This document shows, one piece after another, positions 34,667 through 43,560 of a DNA stretch of 64,000 nucleotides (position 1 is its first letter; every line of letters starts with the position of its first letter). The stretch comes from an uncultured Methanoregula sp. (lineage in GTDB: Archaea; Halobacteriota; Methanomicrobia; Methanomicrobiales; Methanospirillaceae): NCBI RefSeq assembly GCF_963678795.1, contig NZ_OY787453.1, positions 1,919,795 to 1,983,794 on the forward strand, read 5' to 3'. The position numbers and the translations under genes were made by a program. The notes beneath the pieces were generated by a model. That model worked only from the letters and a program-made list of their open reading frames with translations, was not told the DNA's origin and searched no databases.

Positions 34667-35590
34667 ATGAAATTCAACAAAGATGAGGTATGCATTTTAA
34701 TCCCTACCCTCAATGAAGGGCCGACAATCGGGGGCGTTGTCAGGGAATTCAAGAGCCAGGGATATAATCATATTCTTGTTATTGATGGGAAAAGTACGGA
34801 TAACACGGTTAAAAATGCTCGTGAAGCAGGGGCAAATGTCCGAACCCAGTCCGGAAAAGGGAAGGGAAATGCTATCATTGAAGCATTCGAGGTCATTGAG
34901 GAGCAGTATATCCTCATGCTGGATGGGGATGGAACCTATTCTGCCAAAGACGCCGAGAAGATGCTTACACCGTTATTCCTGGGATTTGACCAGGTTATCG
35001 GGGATCGTCTCATCAATGCTGAAGAGGGATCGTTCTCCCGGCTGAATCTCTTTGGAAACCACATGCTGAACCTGCTTTTCAAGGTAGCCCACAGCAGGGA
35101 TCTGCATGATATCCTGTCCGGGTACCGGGCATTCACAAAACTTGCCATCCACCAGATGCACCTTACGGAAAAAGGGTTTGAAATCGAGACTGAGATCTCG
35201 GTGGAGTCCGTCCGGAACGGCCAGCGGGTCATGGTCGTGCCGATCCGTTACCTTCGACGCCCGGGAACCGCCACAAAGCTCTCCCCATTCCATGATGGGA
35301 TAAAAATCGTGAGCACAATTTACCGCCTCGCCCGGGTAAACAACCCCATGTTCTATTTCGGCATGATGGGGTTGTTCACAACACTATTGGGCCTGTTAGT
35401 AGGTGTATTTGTCCTGATTGAGTGGCTCCACCATATCGAGCATATCCCCCTTACGATCCTTACCGTGCTCCTCATCGTTGTCGGCATAGAGATCTTCATG
35501 TTCGGCATGATCAGCGACATGCTGCTTGTCTTTCACCGTGAGATTATCCGGGAAATCCAGTTACAGCAGCCACCAAAACCCCCCAAGTAA
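34667..35590 (+). CDS. aglJ: Family 2 glycosyltransferase, AglJ-like
   Basis: The 307-residue protein has a GT-A catalytic domain (ILIPTLNEG, VIDGKSTDNT, LMLDGDGTYSAKDAE with the metal-binding D-x-D, and SGYRAF) and two C-terminal transmembrane helices (about 228-250 and 258-285). This is the dolichol-phosphate sugar transferase type; the DGDGTY motif and length fit AglJ, which starts N-glycan assembly for surface proteins in Haloferax. It would supply the glycosylation machinery for the surface proteins in this window. It is monocistronic. Confidence 0.82.
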   Translation: MKFNKDEVCILIPTLNEGPTIGGVVREFKSQGYNHILVIDGKSTDNTVKNAREAGANVRTQSGKGKGNAIIEAFEVIEEQYILMLDGDGTYSAKDAEKMLTPLFLGFDQVIGDRLINAEEGSFSRLNLFGNHMLNLLFKVAHSRDLHDILSGYRAFTKLAIHQMHLTEKGFEIETEISVESVRNGQRVMVVPIRYLRRPGTATKLSPFHDGIKIVSTIYRLARVNNPMFYFGMMGLFTTLLGLLVGVFVLIEWLHHIEHIPLTILTVLLIVVGIEIFMFGMISDMLLVFHREIIREIQLQQPPKPPK

Positions 35591-35729
35591 CACCTTTTTA
35601 TTAAACCCTACCTCAATTTCAATTTGAAAAAGAACCTTACTGGCGGGAATTGACCGTATCTGGAGACCTCCCCTCTGGCAATGTTCGAACATTTCGAAAC
35701 GCATCATTCCGGTTAAAAAAAAACCGGAA

Positions 35730-36266
35730 TCAGCTGAAGCCCTTTTTCAGCGCAATTATCCTGCACGAGTGTTCAACAAGGGAAGTATAGAGATATGCTT
35801 CATCAAGAGAGTTACCTGCTGCAAAACTCCCGTGCCCACGTACCATGACCAGTTTTGAGCGGATAAGAGCGGCTGTAACATTATCCGCGATCTCCTGGGA
35901 GCCGGGGGAACCGGTTACAACGGGGATGACAGGACACAGCATCTGGCCTTCGCTGTCTTCCGGAACGATCCGGTCCAGTACAAGCGAAGCTGCAATTGCC
36001 ACAGGGGGGTGGGCATGGACAATTGCCCGGTAGGGCGTCTTCCTGTAAACTTCCCGGTGAACACGGTACTCACTTGAGGCTTCCCGGGGGGCTTCCCCAA
36101 CGAGGGGAACAAAAACCGGTTCTGTCGCAACATCCAGGTACGCGCCGGTGCGTTTGATAAGGAACCCATCATCCGAATTACGGACACTGATGTTACCGAA
36201 GTTGCCTCCAACAAGATGTTCGGAAAAAAGTCGTTTTCCGATCCGTTCAAACTCTCCCGAATACAT
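35730..36266 (-). CDS. Class II aldolase (fuculose-phosphate aldolase-like)
   Basis: The 178-residue protein is a class II (zinc) aldolase/adducin-family enzyme: GGNFGNISVR substrate loop near residue 20, the metal ligands in VHAHPPVA near 94 and MVRGHGSFAAG near 153, and E in YLYTSLVEHS. In methanogens the fuculose-1-phosphate aldolase homologue makes lactaldehyde, a precursor of the lactate unit of coenzyme F420, so proximity to the F420:NADP reductase gene upstream is suggestive. Other class II aldolase activities cannot be excluded. Confidence 0.75.
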   Translation of the reverse strand: MYSGEFERIGKRLFSEHLVGGNFGNISVRNSDDGFLIKRTGAYLDVATEPVFVPLVGEAPREASSEYRVHREVYRKTPYRAIVHAHPPVAIAASLVLDRIVPEDSEGQMLCPVIPVVTGSPGSQEIADNVTAALIRSKLVMVRGHGSFAAGNSLDEAYLYTSLVEHSCRIIALKKGFS

Positions 36267-36437
36267 TCAGTGCACCGTTTTTCCTGTAATGTGTCCAGAT
36301 TGATTCATCATTCCGTTTCTGAATGTTCCATGGATATAAAACGACAACAACACTCATCATCCCGTGGGATTTACCAGGTGAACGGCAATGGCTGAGCCCT
36401 GCCATTTTGTGTGCTCACCTGGCAAACCCGTCTGTTC

Positions 36438-37088
36438 TCAACGGAACTGGATCCCGACATCCCGGATTTTGTTGTACCGTGCAATATTGAGGAGGAGAGG
36501 AGTCAGCGACTCAACCATCCCTGATGCGGCGAGAGGGCCGGCATCAAAGGAAGTCAGGTGAGAGATTCGGTTCACCATTTCCATCACGGTATGCTTTGCC
36601 CCGGCATCATCGCCACAAACCGGGACCGAGTAAGTGAGCTCTTCATCGAGCGCTTTCCAGCGGTTGGCTGCGATGGCATTGAACGCCGTGCAGATCTTTG
36701 CCTGGGGTGAGATCATTTTTTTGATAAGAAGGGCGGCGGAACCTTCCACGGGCGGGACGGTGGTGAAGAAATCCCGTTTCTCCATAGGGTTTACCGGGCT
36801 TATAACGATCTTATTCTCAAACCCGTTCAGGGTCTGGAGTGTGCCAACGAGGTGTTTGTACGGGATGGCAAGGATCACGATATCCGCCTCATCCACAGCC
36901 TGCTGGTTGGAGACCCCGGTAAGCGAACATGCCAGTCCCCTCTTACGGAGGGTCTCGCTCCCGAGGGTGCAGCACTCCTGCGCTTTCTCTTTCTCCCGCG
37001 AGCCTACGACAACATCGAAGAGCGGGGAGAGACGAAGGGCAATCCCTTCGCCGATGTCCCCCGTACCCCCGACAATACCGATCTTCAC
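36438..37088 (-). CDS. npdG: F420H2:NADP oxidoreductase
   Basis: The 216-residue protein is the archaeal F420-dependent NADP reductase. Its NADP-binding loop is IGIVGGTGDIGEGIALRL, followed by VVGSREKEKAQE, the ILAIPYKHL segment, ISPVNPME near residue 97, and AFNAIAANRWK. It interconverts reduced F420 and NADPH and so provides NADPH for biosynthesis. The start follows the thioredoxin stop with no gap, so the two are one operon; thioredoxin may be reduced by NADPH from this enzyme. Confidence 0.93.
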   Translation of the reverse strand: MKIGIVGGTGDIGEGIALRLSPLFDVVVGSREKEKAQECCTLGSETLRKRGLACSLTGVSNQQAVDEADIVILAIPYKHLVGTLQTLNGFENKIVISPVNPMEKRDFFTTVPPVEGSAALLIKKMISPQAKICTAFNAIAANRWKALDEELTYSVPVCGDDAGAKHTVMEMVNRISHLTSFDAGPLAASGMVESLTPLLLNIARYNKIRDVGIQFR

Positions 37089-37361
37089 TTATCCCACCAG
37101 CGGCCGTAACAGTTTTTCAAGTGTGGCTGCATCGGTAACCCCTTCCATTGACTGGATAATTTTCCCATCTTTTTCAATGACAAGGGTCGGGACGACACGG
37201 ATCCCGTACTTTTCTGCCAGCTCCATGTGCTGGTCGACATCGATGGTTTTGATCTCTACCTGAGTGCCCATCTTTTTTTCGAGTTCCTCAATTATCGGTG
37301 TCTGTAACCTGCAGGGCCCACACCAGGTGGCAAAAAAATCGAATAAAATTGGTTTGCTCAT
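37089..37361 (-). CDS. Thioredoxin
   Basis: The 90-residue protein is a minimal thioredoxin with the active site FFATWCGPCR near residue 10-19 and the cis-proline loop GIRVVPTLVIEKDG. It reduces protein disulfides. It directly precedes npdG. The protein is slightly shorter than bacterial thioredoxin and lacks the N-terminal strand. Confidence 0.93.
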   Translation of the reverse strand: MSKPILFDFFATWCGPCRLQTPIIEELEKKMGTQVEIKTIDVDQHMELAEKYGIRVVPTLVIEKDGKIIQSMEGVTDAATLEKLLRPLVG

Positions 37362-37414
37362 TGCACATACCCGGTAAAGTAGTCGATTAAAAAAATGATA
37401 AATCTATGGTATTG

Positions 37415-38884
37415 TTATTTGGAGAGGATCTCCATGATGATCTTACCATAAGCAGGCCGGGTGACAATTACACCTACCAGAACACCAAGGATGGTGATCA
37501 TGGCGAAACCCTGCAGCGTAGTAAGGGGCATCAGCATCAGAGGCACCATGGCAATCACAACGGTTGCTGCTGCGATAACGATGATCATCAGGGCCCTTGC
37601 AAGTCTCTTGAGATACAGGTTCTGCGACGGGACACGGCCCTCGTGCAGGATCTCATCGGTGATAACGACCATCTGGTCGATACCGGTACCTACCACGGCT
37701 ATCAGACCAGCGATGGTCGGCAGATCGATCTGGAACTTTATCGCACTGATGAAACCCAGGAGGATAATAACCTCTGACGCATTGATCAGGACCATTGGAA
37801 GGACGATACTTGGTTCGCGATACCGGTAGTAGATGACAATTCCGACAGTGATGAGAGCAAGAATCGCGGCGATGAGCGAGACCATCTTATTCTTTGCACC
37901 CTGCTCTGCAGGAACTGAACCGCTCCCGACAATTTTTGTCTCTACGGGTAATGCACCGGCACGGAGGTGGATATTGAGTGTCTGGGCGGCATTCTCACCG
38001 GCTGAACCGGTCCCGGTACTGGCAGACCACTGGCGGTTGGTGCTGGTCTTGAGTTTTGCTGCCGCATCTGCGACCATCGGGGCATTAAAGACGGTCTTGT
38101 TGTCGAGGATCATAATGAGGTAATGATCTTCAGGATTTGTCGTGAGACCATACTTGATTGCTGCCTGCTGGAGTGCAGTCGCACCGGCTTCATTGAGGGT
38201 GAAGGGAACGCCCCAGACACCACTCCGCTGGATATCTTTTTCAGGATTGCCAACACTGGAAATCGCATCGCCATACAGGACATGTTCGGTCTGGTTTCCG
38301 ACGGTCTGGATCCGGATCTCGAATTTTCCCTGCTTCCCGACAAGTTCCTTTGCCTGGTTCATGTCCACGCCGGCCATTTCAACCCGGACGTACTGTGCGA
38401 CATTGCCCATACCTGCAAGGATATTGATCTTTGTATCCTTTGTCCCGAGAGAATTGAGTTTGTTCTCAAGGATCTTCTTGACCAGCTCGCCGGTATTTTT
38501 TGATACACCTTTCTGATAGGATGTAACCTTGCCACCTTCACCTGCGAAGATCTGCTCTAGATCTTCCCGGGAATAATATTTCCGGATTTCAAGATGGGTG
38601 GGATCGCTTGTCTCAACCAGAAGAACTTCAGTATCAAGTTTCTTGGAGAGGTTGGATATGAAGTCGCTGACAGGCTGGTCCGTGGTGAAACCAACAACTT
38701 CTGCCTGGAATTCCATCTGGAGCCATGCACCGTTCTGGAGATCGAGCCCGTACTGGAGGTTTGATGTAAGATTCCCTTTATCATCAAAATGCGGGTAGAT
38801 GGCGACAACCGACAGTACGATAAGGATCAGGAGAGCTGCAACCCGCCAGTCCTTGACGAGTTTCATGAGTTCCTTGCCGTTCAT
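37415..38884 (-). CDS. secD: Protein-export membrane protein SecD
   Basis: From the ATG at 38884 the protein has 489 residues. It has one N-terminal transmembrane helix (ALLILIVLSVVAIYP), a large extracytoplasmic domain beginning with the D1 motif LQYGLDLQNGAWLQME, and five C-terminal helices with the D5-type GTGIDQMVVITDEILHE segment. SecD and SecF assist Sec translocation using the proton gradient. ATG 38884 overlaps the secF stop by four bases; a longer reading to 38911 would begin inside secF and is less likely. Confidence 0.92.
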   Translation of the reverse strand: MNGKELMKLVKDWRVAALLILIVLSVVAIYPHFDDKGNLTSNLQYGLDLQNGAWLQMEFQAEVVGFTTDQPVSDFISNLSKKLDTEVLLVETSDPTHLEIRKYYSREDLEQIFAGEGGKVTSYQKGVSKNTGELVKKILENKLNSLGTKDTKINILAGMGNVAQYVRVEMAGVDMNQAKELVGKQGKFEIRIQTVGNQTEHVLYGDAISSVGNPEKDIQRSGVWGVPFTLNEAGATALQQAAIKYGLTTNPEDHYLIMILDNKTVFNAPMVADAAAKLKTSTNRQWSASTGTGSAGENAAQTLNIHLRAGALPVETKIVGSGSVPAEQGAKNKMVSLIAAILALITVGIVIYYRYREPSIVLPMVLINASEVIILLGFISAIKFQIDLPTIAGLIAVVGTGIDQMVVITDEILHEGRVPSQNLYLKRLARALMIIVIAAATVVIAMVPLMLMPLTTLQGFAMITILGVLVGVIVTRPAYGKIIMEILSK

Positions 38885-39735
38885 TTGCCACCTCCTTTCA
38901 GGACATACCATTTGAGAATCCCAACGTTGGTAAGCCAGGTGTTCAGGATATCAGCGATAAGACCGATGAGAAGGACTGCTGATATCTCCCACATTATTTC
39001 AACTCCACCAAGCCATGAGACAACGAACATGGCGACTGCGGCCGCGAATGTTGTGGATGTCATGATTATTCCCGTATGGAAGGCCCCGGTCAGTTTCTCA
39101 TTCAGCTTACCCTGCCGTTTCAGCACCCGCGTTGTGAGTAAAATATCACTGTCAACGGAATAACCGATAAGCATCAGGAGTGCCGCGGTGGTTCCGAGCG
39201 TGAGTGTCAGGCCAAGTACGCTCATCGCTGCCGCAGTCATTACCATATCGGCAAATGCCGAAAGGACAACCGCGCATGAGGGGACAAAAGTCCTAAACGA
39301 GATGAAAACAACAATAGACATCCCGATGAATGAAAAGATCAGCGCGATGACTGCCATCGACTGGTTGCTCTTCCCGAAGGTGGGGTCAATGGATGCCATG
39401 GATTCGTGTTCAGGATAATTCTTTTCTACTATGCCCTGGAGGGAATTGAGTTTTGTCTGGTCCATCGGGCCAAACTGTAACAATTTCCCCGTAATCCCTT
39501 CCTTGATACTCACCAGCGGATAATCGGTAAAGACAGCATGGATCTGATCGTCTGTCTGGGTAGTTGTGACCGAATACGAATACCCACCGGCAAACTCCAT
39601 ACCGGGTGTCACGGGCATTCCCGTGGTTGCCAGATTGAAGCCGAGTATTACAAGGGAGATTACCAAAAGCACGAGGGGTAATATCACCAGTTGTTTTGGT
39701 GAATATTTCTCGATATTATAGTTGATCAATCCCAT
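38881..39735 (-). CDS. secF: Protein-export membrane protein SecF
   Basis: The 284-residue protein has six transmembrane helices and the SecF signatures GMEFAGGYSYSV near residue 45 and LLMLIGYSVDSDILLTTRVLKR near 187. It pairs with SecD encoded immediately downstream with a four-base overlap. The archaeal order secF-secD is seen here. It serves export of the many secreted and anchored proteins in this window. Confidence 0.93.
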   Translation of the reverse strand: MGLINYNIEKYSPKQLVILPLVLLVISLVILGFNLATTGMPVTPGMEFAGGYSYSVTTTQTDDQIHAVFTDYPLVSIKEGITGKLLQFGPMDQTKLNSLQGIVEKNYPEHESMASIDPTFGKSNQSMAVIALIFSFIGMSIVVFISFRTFVPSCAVVLSAFADMVMTAAAMSVLGLTLTLGTTAALLMLIGYSVDSDILLTTRVLKRQGKLNEKLTGAFHTGIIMTSTTFAAAVAMFVVSWLGGVEIMWEISAVLLIGLIADILNTWLTNVGILKWYVLKGGGK

Positions 39736-39901
39736 GACTTAATCATCTGCTCACTACGATTAAATAGTTACCAGATATTGGCTGAACCGGGACATTGCAT
39801 TGGATTTTGCAAGTGATCCTCCCTTGAAATTTCGCAGAAAAATAATGTCTCTTCAAAAATCGGCCAGTTTTCCAATCAGGAAATGGATATTGCACAAAAT
39901 C

Positions 39902-39915
39902 AAAAAATATATATA
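39902..39915 (+). promoter_or_regulatory. Strong TATA box before the DUF2551 gene
   Basis: AAAAAATATATATA is centred about 29 bases before the ATG at 39939, so transcription would start almost at that ATG and give a leaderless or near-leaderless mRNA. This decides the start codon of the next gene. Confidence 0.6.
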
Positions 39916-39938
39916 CCGTGACCTTCGACAGTAAAAGT

Positions 39939-40250
39939 ATGAGATCTCCATCAGAGATCAAGCGGATAATTGAGGGCCGGCTCCGGTCTTACCTTTCCAA
40001 GGACAAGACCGGGATACGACGCGAAGTGCTCAGGCTCTTTCTTCGATCACAATCCATCACTATTGCAGAGCTCGTGGCCGAGCTCCAGAAACAGTTCTCA
40101 GTTACATTCCATGCAATTGCGTCGATGGTAGGGATAATCGCCTCTAGGATCGGCATTTTGAGAGCAACGCGGAGCGATGATGGGCAAAACAAGTACGAAC
40201 TCAAGCAGAAATATTTTGATATTGTTATACGGATCGTCGGCGTAAACTGA
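39939..40250 (+). CDS. DUF2551 small winged-helix-like protein
   Basis: From the ATG at 39939 the protein has 103 residues: a basic N-terminus, then SKDKTGIRREVLRLFLRSQSI, AELVAELQKQFSVTFHAIASMVGIIASRIGI and a short C-terminal strand. The pattern matches DUF2551, a methanogen family predicted to be a winged-helix DNA-binding protein. A GTG at 39918 would add seven residues but lies upstream of the expected transcription start. The regulatory target is unknown. Confidence 0.75.
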   Translation: MRSPSEIKRIIEGRLRSYLSKDKTGIRREVLRLFLRSQSITIAELVAELQKQFSVTFHAIASMVGIIASRIGILRATRSDDGQNKYELKQKYFDIVIRIVGVN

Positions 40251-40303
40251 AACTACCCGATCCATAACGGTTTTTAGAGCCGGCTGCTAATATTACGAAC
40301 ATC

Positions 40304-40594
40304 ATGTATTCCAATCCTCATGACAACGCAGGTATACGCGATGTCACGATTGTTCCTGAAGTCGTTGAATATATCAATAAACGAGACTGCGATTTCCGTA
40401 TCTGTACTTCCTGCGGAGGACCGATATTACTCCCGGTCCAGGTAAAACCTCCCAAGAAATCTGATCTCCTGTTACAGGCAGGGAACCACACGGTTTACGT
40501 TTCCATCCACCAAGCTCGTTTTCTCCACAGCATCCGGATGGACATGATCCCGTTTTTCGATGACCCTGAAATGGCCGGACACGAGTACGGATGA
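40304..40594 (+). CDS. Small conserved-looking protein of unknown function
   Basis: I do not recognise this 96-residue protein. It has one C-x2-C pair (ICTSCGGPILLPV, residues about 33-45) that could be half of a zinc site, and no membrane segment. It overlaps the archease start by four bases (ATGA), so it is real and co-translated with archease and probably rtcB. A role in RNA repair or in the zinc/metal supply of RtcB is only a guess from position. Confidence 0.65.
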   Translation: MYSNPHDNAGIRDVTIVPEVVEYINKRDCDFRICTSCGGPILLPVQVKPPKKSDLLLQAGNHTVYVSIHQARFLHSIRMDMIPFFDDPEMAGHEYG

Positions 40595-40998
40595 GCTACG
40601 AAGAGATTCCGCATACAGCTGACATCAAAATCCGCGCACGGGCAAAAACACTCGAATTACTTTTTTCCGAAGCCTTTGATGCCCTCATGCATGTGGTATA
40701 CGGAAAGAATCGTAACGGTGAAGAACAAAAGATAATTGAAGTCCATGCGTCGGATCCTGAATCGCTCCTTGCTGATTTCCTGTCAGAAGTTCTCTTCGTT
40801 TCCGAAGTTGAAGGATTGGTTTTTTCCCGTGCAGATATCACCATTAACGATCCGGATCTGACTGCCATTCTTTTTGGGGAGCCGTTCGACCAGGCACGCC
40901 ATTCGGAAGGTACCGAAGTGAAAGGGATTTCTTATTCAGGCCTCTCTATCCGGAAAGACACGAATGGATATATACTGGACATTCTATTTGATGTATAA
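40591..40998 (+). CDS. Archease, RtcB activator
   Basis: The 135-residue protein is archease: YEEIPHTADIKIRARA at the start, LFSEAFDALMHVVYG, the middle LLADFLSEVLFVSEVE, and a C-terminal strand pair ending GYILDILFDV. The metal-binding aspartates are the D in HTAD and the terminal D of LFDV. Archease promotes guanylylation and turnover of the RNA ligase RtcB, encoded six bases downstream, the commonest partner arrangement. Confidence 0.94.
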   Translation: MSYEEIPHTADIKIRARAKTLELLFSEAFDALMHVVYGKNRNGEEQKIIEVHASDPESLLADFLSEVLFVSEVEGLVFSRADITINDPDLTAILFGEPFDQARHSEGTEVKGISYSGLSIRKDTNGYILDILFDV

Positions 40999-41003
40999 AA
41001 AGA

Positions 41004-42452
41004 ATGTTGAGACCTGCCATGATTGAAGGCGTCAGACAAGCCGGACCACTTGAATGGGAAGTGCCTATAGGCTTTGTTCCCGGAATGCGCGTACCAGGCA
41101 GGTTCTTCCTTTCAGAATCCCTGGGAAAGACCCTAGAGGTGGGAGCTATCCAGCAGATCGCAAATGTTGCTACACTGCCCGGGATCATCAAAAACTCCCT
41201 TGCAATGCCCGATATCCACTGGGGGTATGGTTTCCCAATCGGGGGCGTTGCGGCATTCTCCCTTGATGAAGGAATAATATCACCGGGCGGTGTCGGGTTC
41301 GATATAAACTGTGGAGTCCGGTTACTTGCTACTCCGCTGGCATATAAGGATGTGACAGGTCGCAGGGATCTTATTGACGAACTTTTCCGGGCGGTCCCTA
41401 CGGGAGTCGGAGCTAAAAGTTCCCTGAAAGGATCCACCCAGGCCCTTGACGGGATGATGAATAAAGGGGCGCGCTGGGCGGTCGAGACCGGATATGGTAT
41501 CGGGAGAGATCTCGTCCGGTGCGAGGAAAACGGGTTCATGAAAGAAGCAGATACCGGCATGGTCTCTGCAAAAGCAAAGCAGCGGGGAGTTCCCCAGGGG
41601 GGAACCCTCGGTTCAGGAAACCATTTCCTTGAGGTCCAGGTCGTTTCAGAGATCTATAATCCTGATGTTGCCAAAGCATTCGGACTCAGCGTCGGACAGG
41701 TCTGCTGCATGATCCATTGCGGTTCCCGTGGCCTGGGTCACCAGACCTGTACAGATCATTTAAAAATACTTGAGTCCGCAACGAAACGATACCATATCAT
41801 CCTTCCCGACCGGCAGCTGGCCTGTGCACCGCTCGCATCCCCAGAGGGAAAAGCCTATTTCGGCGCAATGGCAGCAGCGGCAAATTATGCCTGGGCAAAC
41901 CGCCAGATAATAACCCACACAACCCGCCAGATTCTCGCAAAGATGTTCAGGATTGATTATGAAGATATGCCTCTTGTATACGATGTAGCGCATAATGTGG
42001 CAAAAATCGAAGAGCATACGGTCGACGGGAAGCGGATGGCCGTCTGTGTCCATCGCAAAGGTGCCACCCGTGCATTTGGCCCGGGTTCTTCTGATCTTCC
42101 AAAAGACCTCTCTGCTATCGGGCAACCGGTGATTATCCCGGGAAGCATGGGAACATCATCCTTTGTTTTGTGCGGTACGGAAACTGCCATGGAAAAAACG
42201 TTTGGCAGTACCTGCCATGGGGCCGGGAGGGTGATGAGCCGGACCCAGGCAAAAAAGAGGATGAGCGGGAAAGAGGTGACTGATCTCCTGCTCAAAAAGG
42301 GGATTATTGTCAAAGCCCCAAACGAGAACGCGATCGCAGATGAGGCTCCGGAGGTCTATAAACCCAGTGAAGAGGTTGTACAGGTCGTCCACGATGTAGG
42401 CATCTCCCGGCTCGTTGCCCGTCTTACCCCCATCGGGGTGATCAAAGGATGA
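41004..42452 (+). CDS. rtcB: tRNA-splicing RNA ligase RtcB
   Basis: The 482-residue enzyme joins 2',3'-cyclic phosphate and 5'-OH ends using GTP. The metal and active-site motifs are PDIHWGYGFPIGGVAAF near residue 69, GGVGFDINCGVRLL near 95, GTLGSGNHFLEVQ near 200, IHCGSRGLGHQ, and the GMP-acceptor histidine region TCHGAGRVMSRTQAKK near 410. It ligates tRNA exons, including the intron-containing tRNA-Met at 50.4 kb. ATG 41004 or 41019 may be the start. No intein is present. Confidence 0.96.
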   Translation: MLRPAMIEGVRQAGPLEWEVPIGFVPGMRVPGRFFLSESLGKTLEVGAIQQIANVATLPGIIKNSLAMPDIHWGYGFPIGGVAAFSLDEGIISPGGVGFDINCGVRLLATPLAYKDVTGRRDLIDELFRAVPTGVGAKSSLKGSTQALDGMMNKGARWAVETGYGIGRDLVRCEENGFMKEADTGMVSAKAKQRGVPQGGTLGSGNHFLEVQVVSEIYNPDVAKAFGLSVGQVCCMIHCGSRGLGHQTCTDHLKILESATKRYHIILPDRQLACAPLASPEGKAYFGAMAAAANYAWANRQIITHTTRQILAKMFRIDYEDMPLVYDVAHNVAKIEEHTVDGKRMAVCVHRKGATRAFGPGSSDLPKDLSAIGQPVIIPGSMGTSSFVLCGTETAMEKTFGSTCHGAGRVMSRTQAKKRMSGKEVTDLLLKKGIIVKAPNENAIADEAPEVYKPSEEVVQVVHDVGISRLVARLTPIGVIKG

Positions 42453-43024
42453 GCTGTCGCGTAGGATTTGTGTGGGATACCAAACAGCACTTCAACCGTT
42501 ACATTGAGGACTGTGGCCTTTCCTGCGATCTTATCACGCCATACATGCTTGCTGCCCCGTTTTTCCGGGGGACCTATAACTGCATCATCATTCCCACGGG
42601 ATTTGCGAATCCGGCATACTCAAATCTCCTGCCGGCACTGAGGGCCTCCTCGCCACGGATCATCCGGTTTATCGAGAGCGGTGGAAACCTGCTGGTTTTT
42701 GGTGCTGCCACGGAGAAAACCGATTCGTATGACTGGCTCCCGTTTCCGGTTACCTATCTGCATGAGTTCGGGGCGCGGGGCATTACCTGTACTCCCGGGT
42801 CATTGGCCGGGTCGATTATTGAAGACTACGATGCCGCGCGGATCGAATGCGACGGGACTTTCCCTGAGCACGGGGCCGACTGCACGGGTCGTTCGGGCAG
42901 TGGAGATGTCATCATCGAAAAACAGATCGGAAGCGGGAGGGTGTTTCTCACTACGATCCATGAATTCCCGTCACGGGCATTTTTATCCGGTTTCTGCCGT
43001 TCGGGAATCCCAACCCTATTCTGA
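42449..43024 (+). CDS. Class I glutamine amidotransferase-like protein
   Basis: The 191-residue protein has a class I amidotransferase-like layout: a strand VGFVWD, then IIIPTGF in place of a strand-turn, a helix with IIRFIESGGNLLVFGA (as in FIxxGGxxLxxCxG folds, but lacking the nucleophile cysteine), and a C-terminal IIEKQIGSGRVFLTTIHE. This is the fold of the biotin-protein-ligase N-terminal-type (BPL_N) family, which is intriguing because birA lies two genes downstream. It overlaps rtcB by four bases. Probably non-catalytic; function unknown. Confidence 0.55.
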   Translation: MSCRVGFVWDTKQHFNRYIEDCGLSCDLITPYMLAAPFFRGTYNCIIIPTGFANPAYSNLLPALRASSPRIIRFIESGGNLLVFGAATEKTDSYDWLPFPVTYLHEFGARGITCTPGSLAGSIIEDYDAARIECDGTFPEHGADCTGRSGSGDVIIEKQIGSGRVFLTTIHEFPSRAFLSGFCRSGIPTLF

Positions 43025-43137
43025 TCATGAGACCGGTTACGCTCTTTTAACTCTGGCGGACACAGATCAACCCGGAGATAATATTTTAGACGCAATCTTC
43101 TTCTAGATAGAGAATGACCAGAGTATGAGGTAAACCA

Positions 43138-43560
43138 ATGCACCGTTATGCTATCTCCTGCGATGCAGAGGCAGACGACCTTGAACCTGTTGTTCTTGCA
43201 GTCCATGAGCTGATTCACCGTCTTCCTGTTACGGCTAAATCACGTGAACGCGACGGGATCCGGGTCGAGGAGGGAAGGGTGATAGATCGTCATTACAATG
43301 GCCCGATATTACTGGAGGCAATTGAAAAGAACCAGCTCATCAAGACAACTCCGGTAAGCGGGCCGTATACCGGAGTCCCGGTAACCGTGACCCCGTTCCG
43401 GGATTGTGACGGAAAGGCGATCGGGGCCATTGGAATTGTTGACATCACGGGAATTTTCGATCTTGCAACCCTTATGGAACATCAGACAGCAATCATCAAA
43501 CAGGTCTGCGGTAAAGATCCCTGTCCGCTCCCTTCTGAAAGAATCGAATCAAAACGGTGA
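43138..43560 (+). CDS. DUF2111 protein
   Basis: The 140-residue protein matches DUF2111, a methanogen family. Its second half (PYTGVPVTVTPFRDCDGKAI, then GAIGIVDITGIFDLATLMEHQ) is reminiscent of small ligand-binding sensor domains. A pair of cysteines lies near the C-terminus (VCGKDPC). Its last bases overlap the GTG start of birA, so the two are translated together. Participation in biotin sensing or in another regulatory role is inferred from position only. Confidence 0.75.
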   Translation: MHRYAISCDAEADDLEPVVLAVHELIHRLPVTAKSRERDGIRVEEGRVIDRHYNGPILLEAIEKNQLIKTTPVSGPYTGVPVTVTPFRDCDGKAIGAIGIVDITGIFDLATLMEHQTAIIKQVCGKDPCPLPSERIESKR

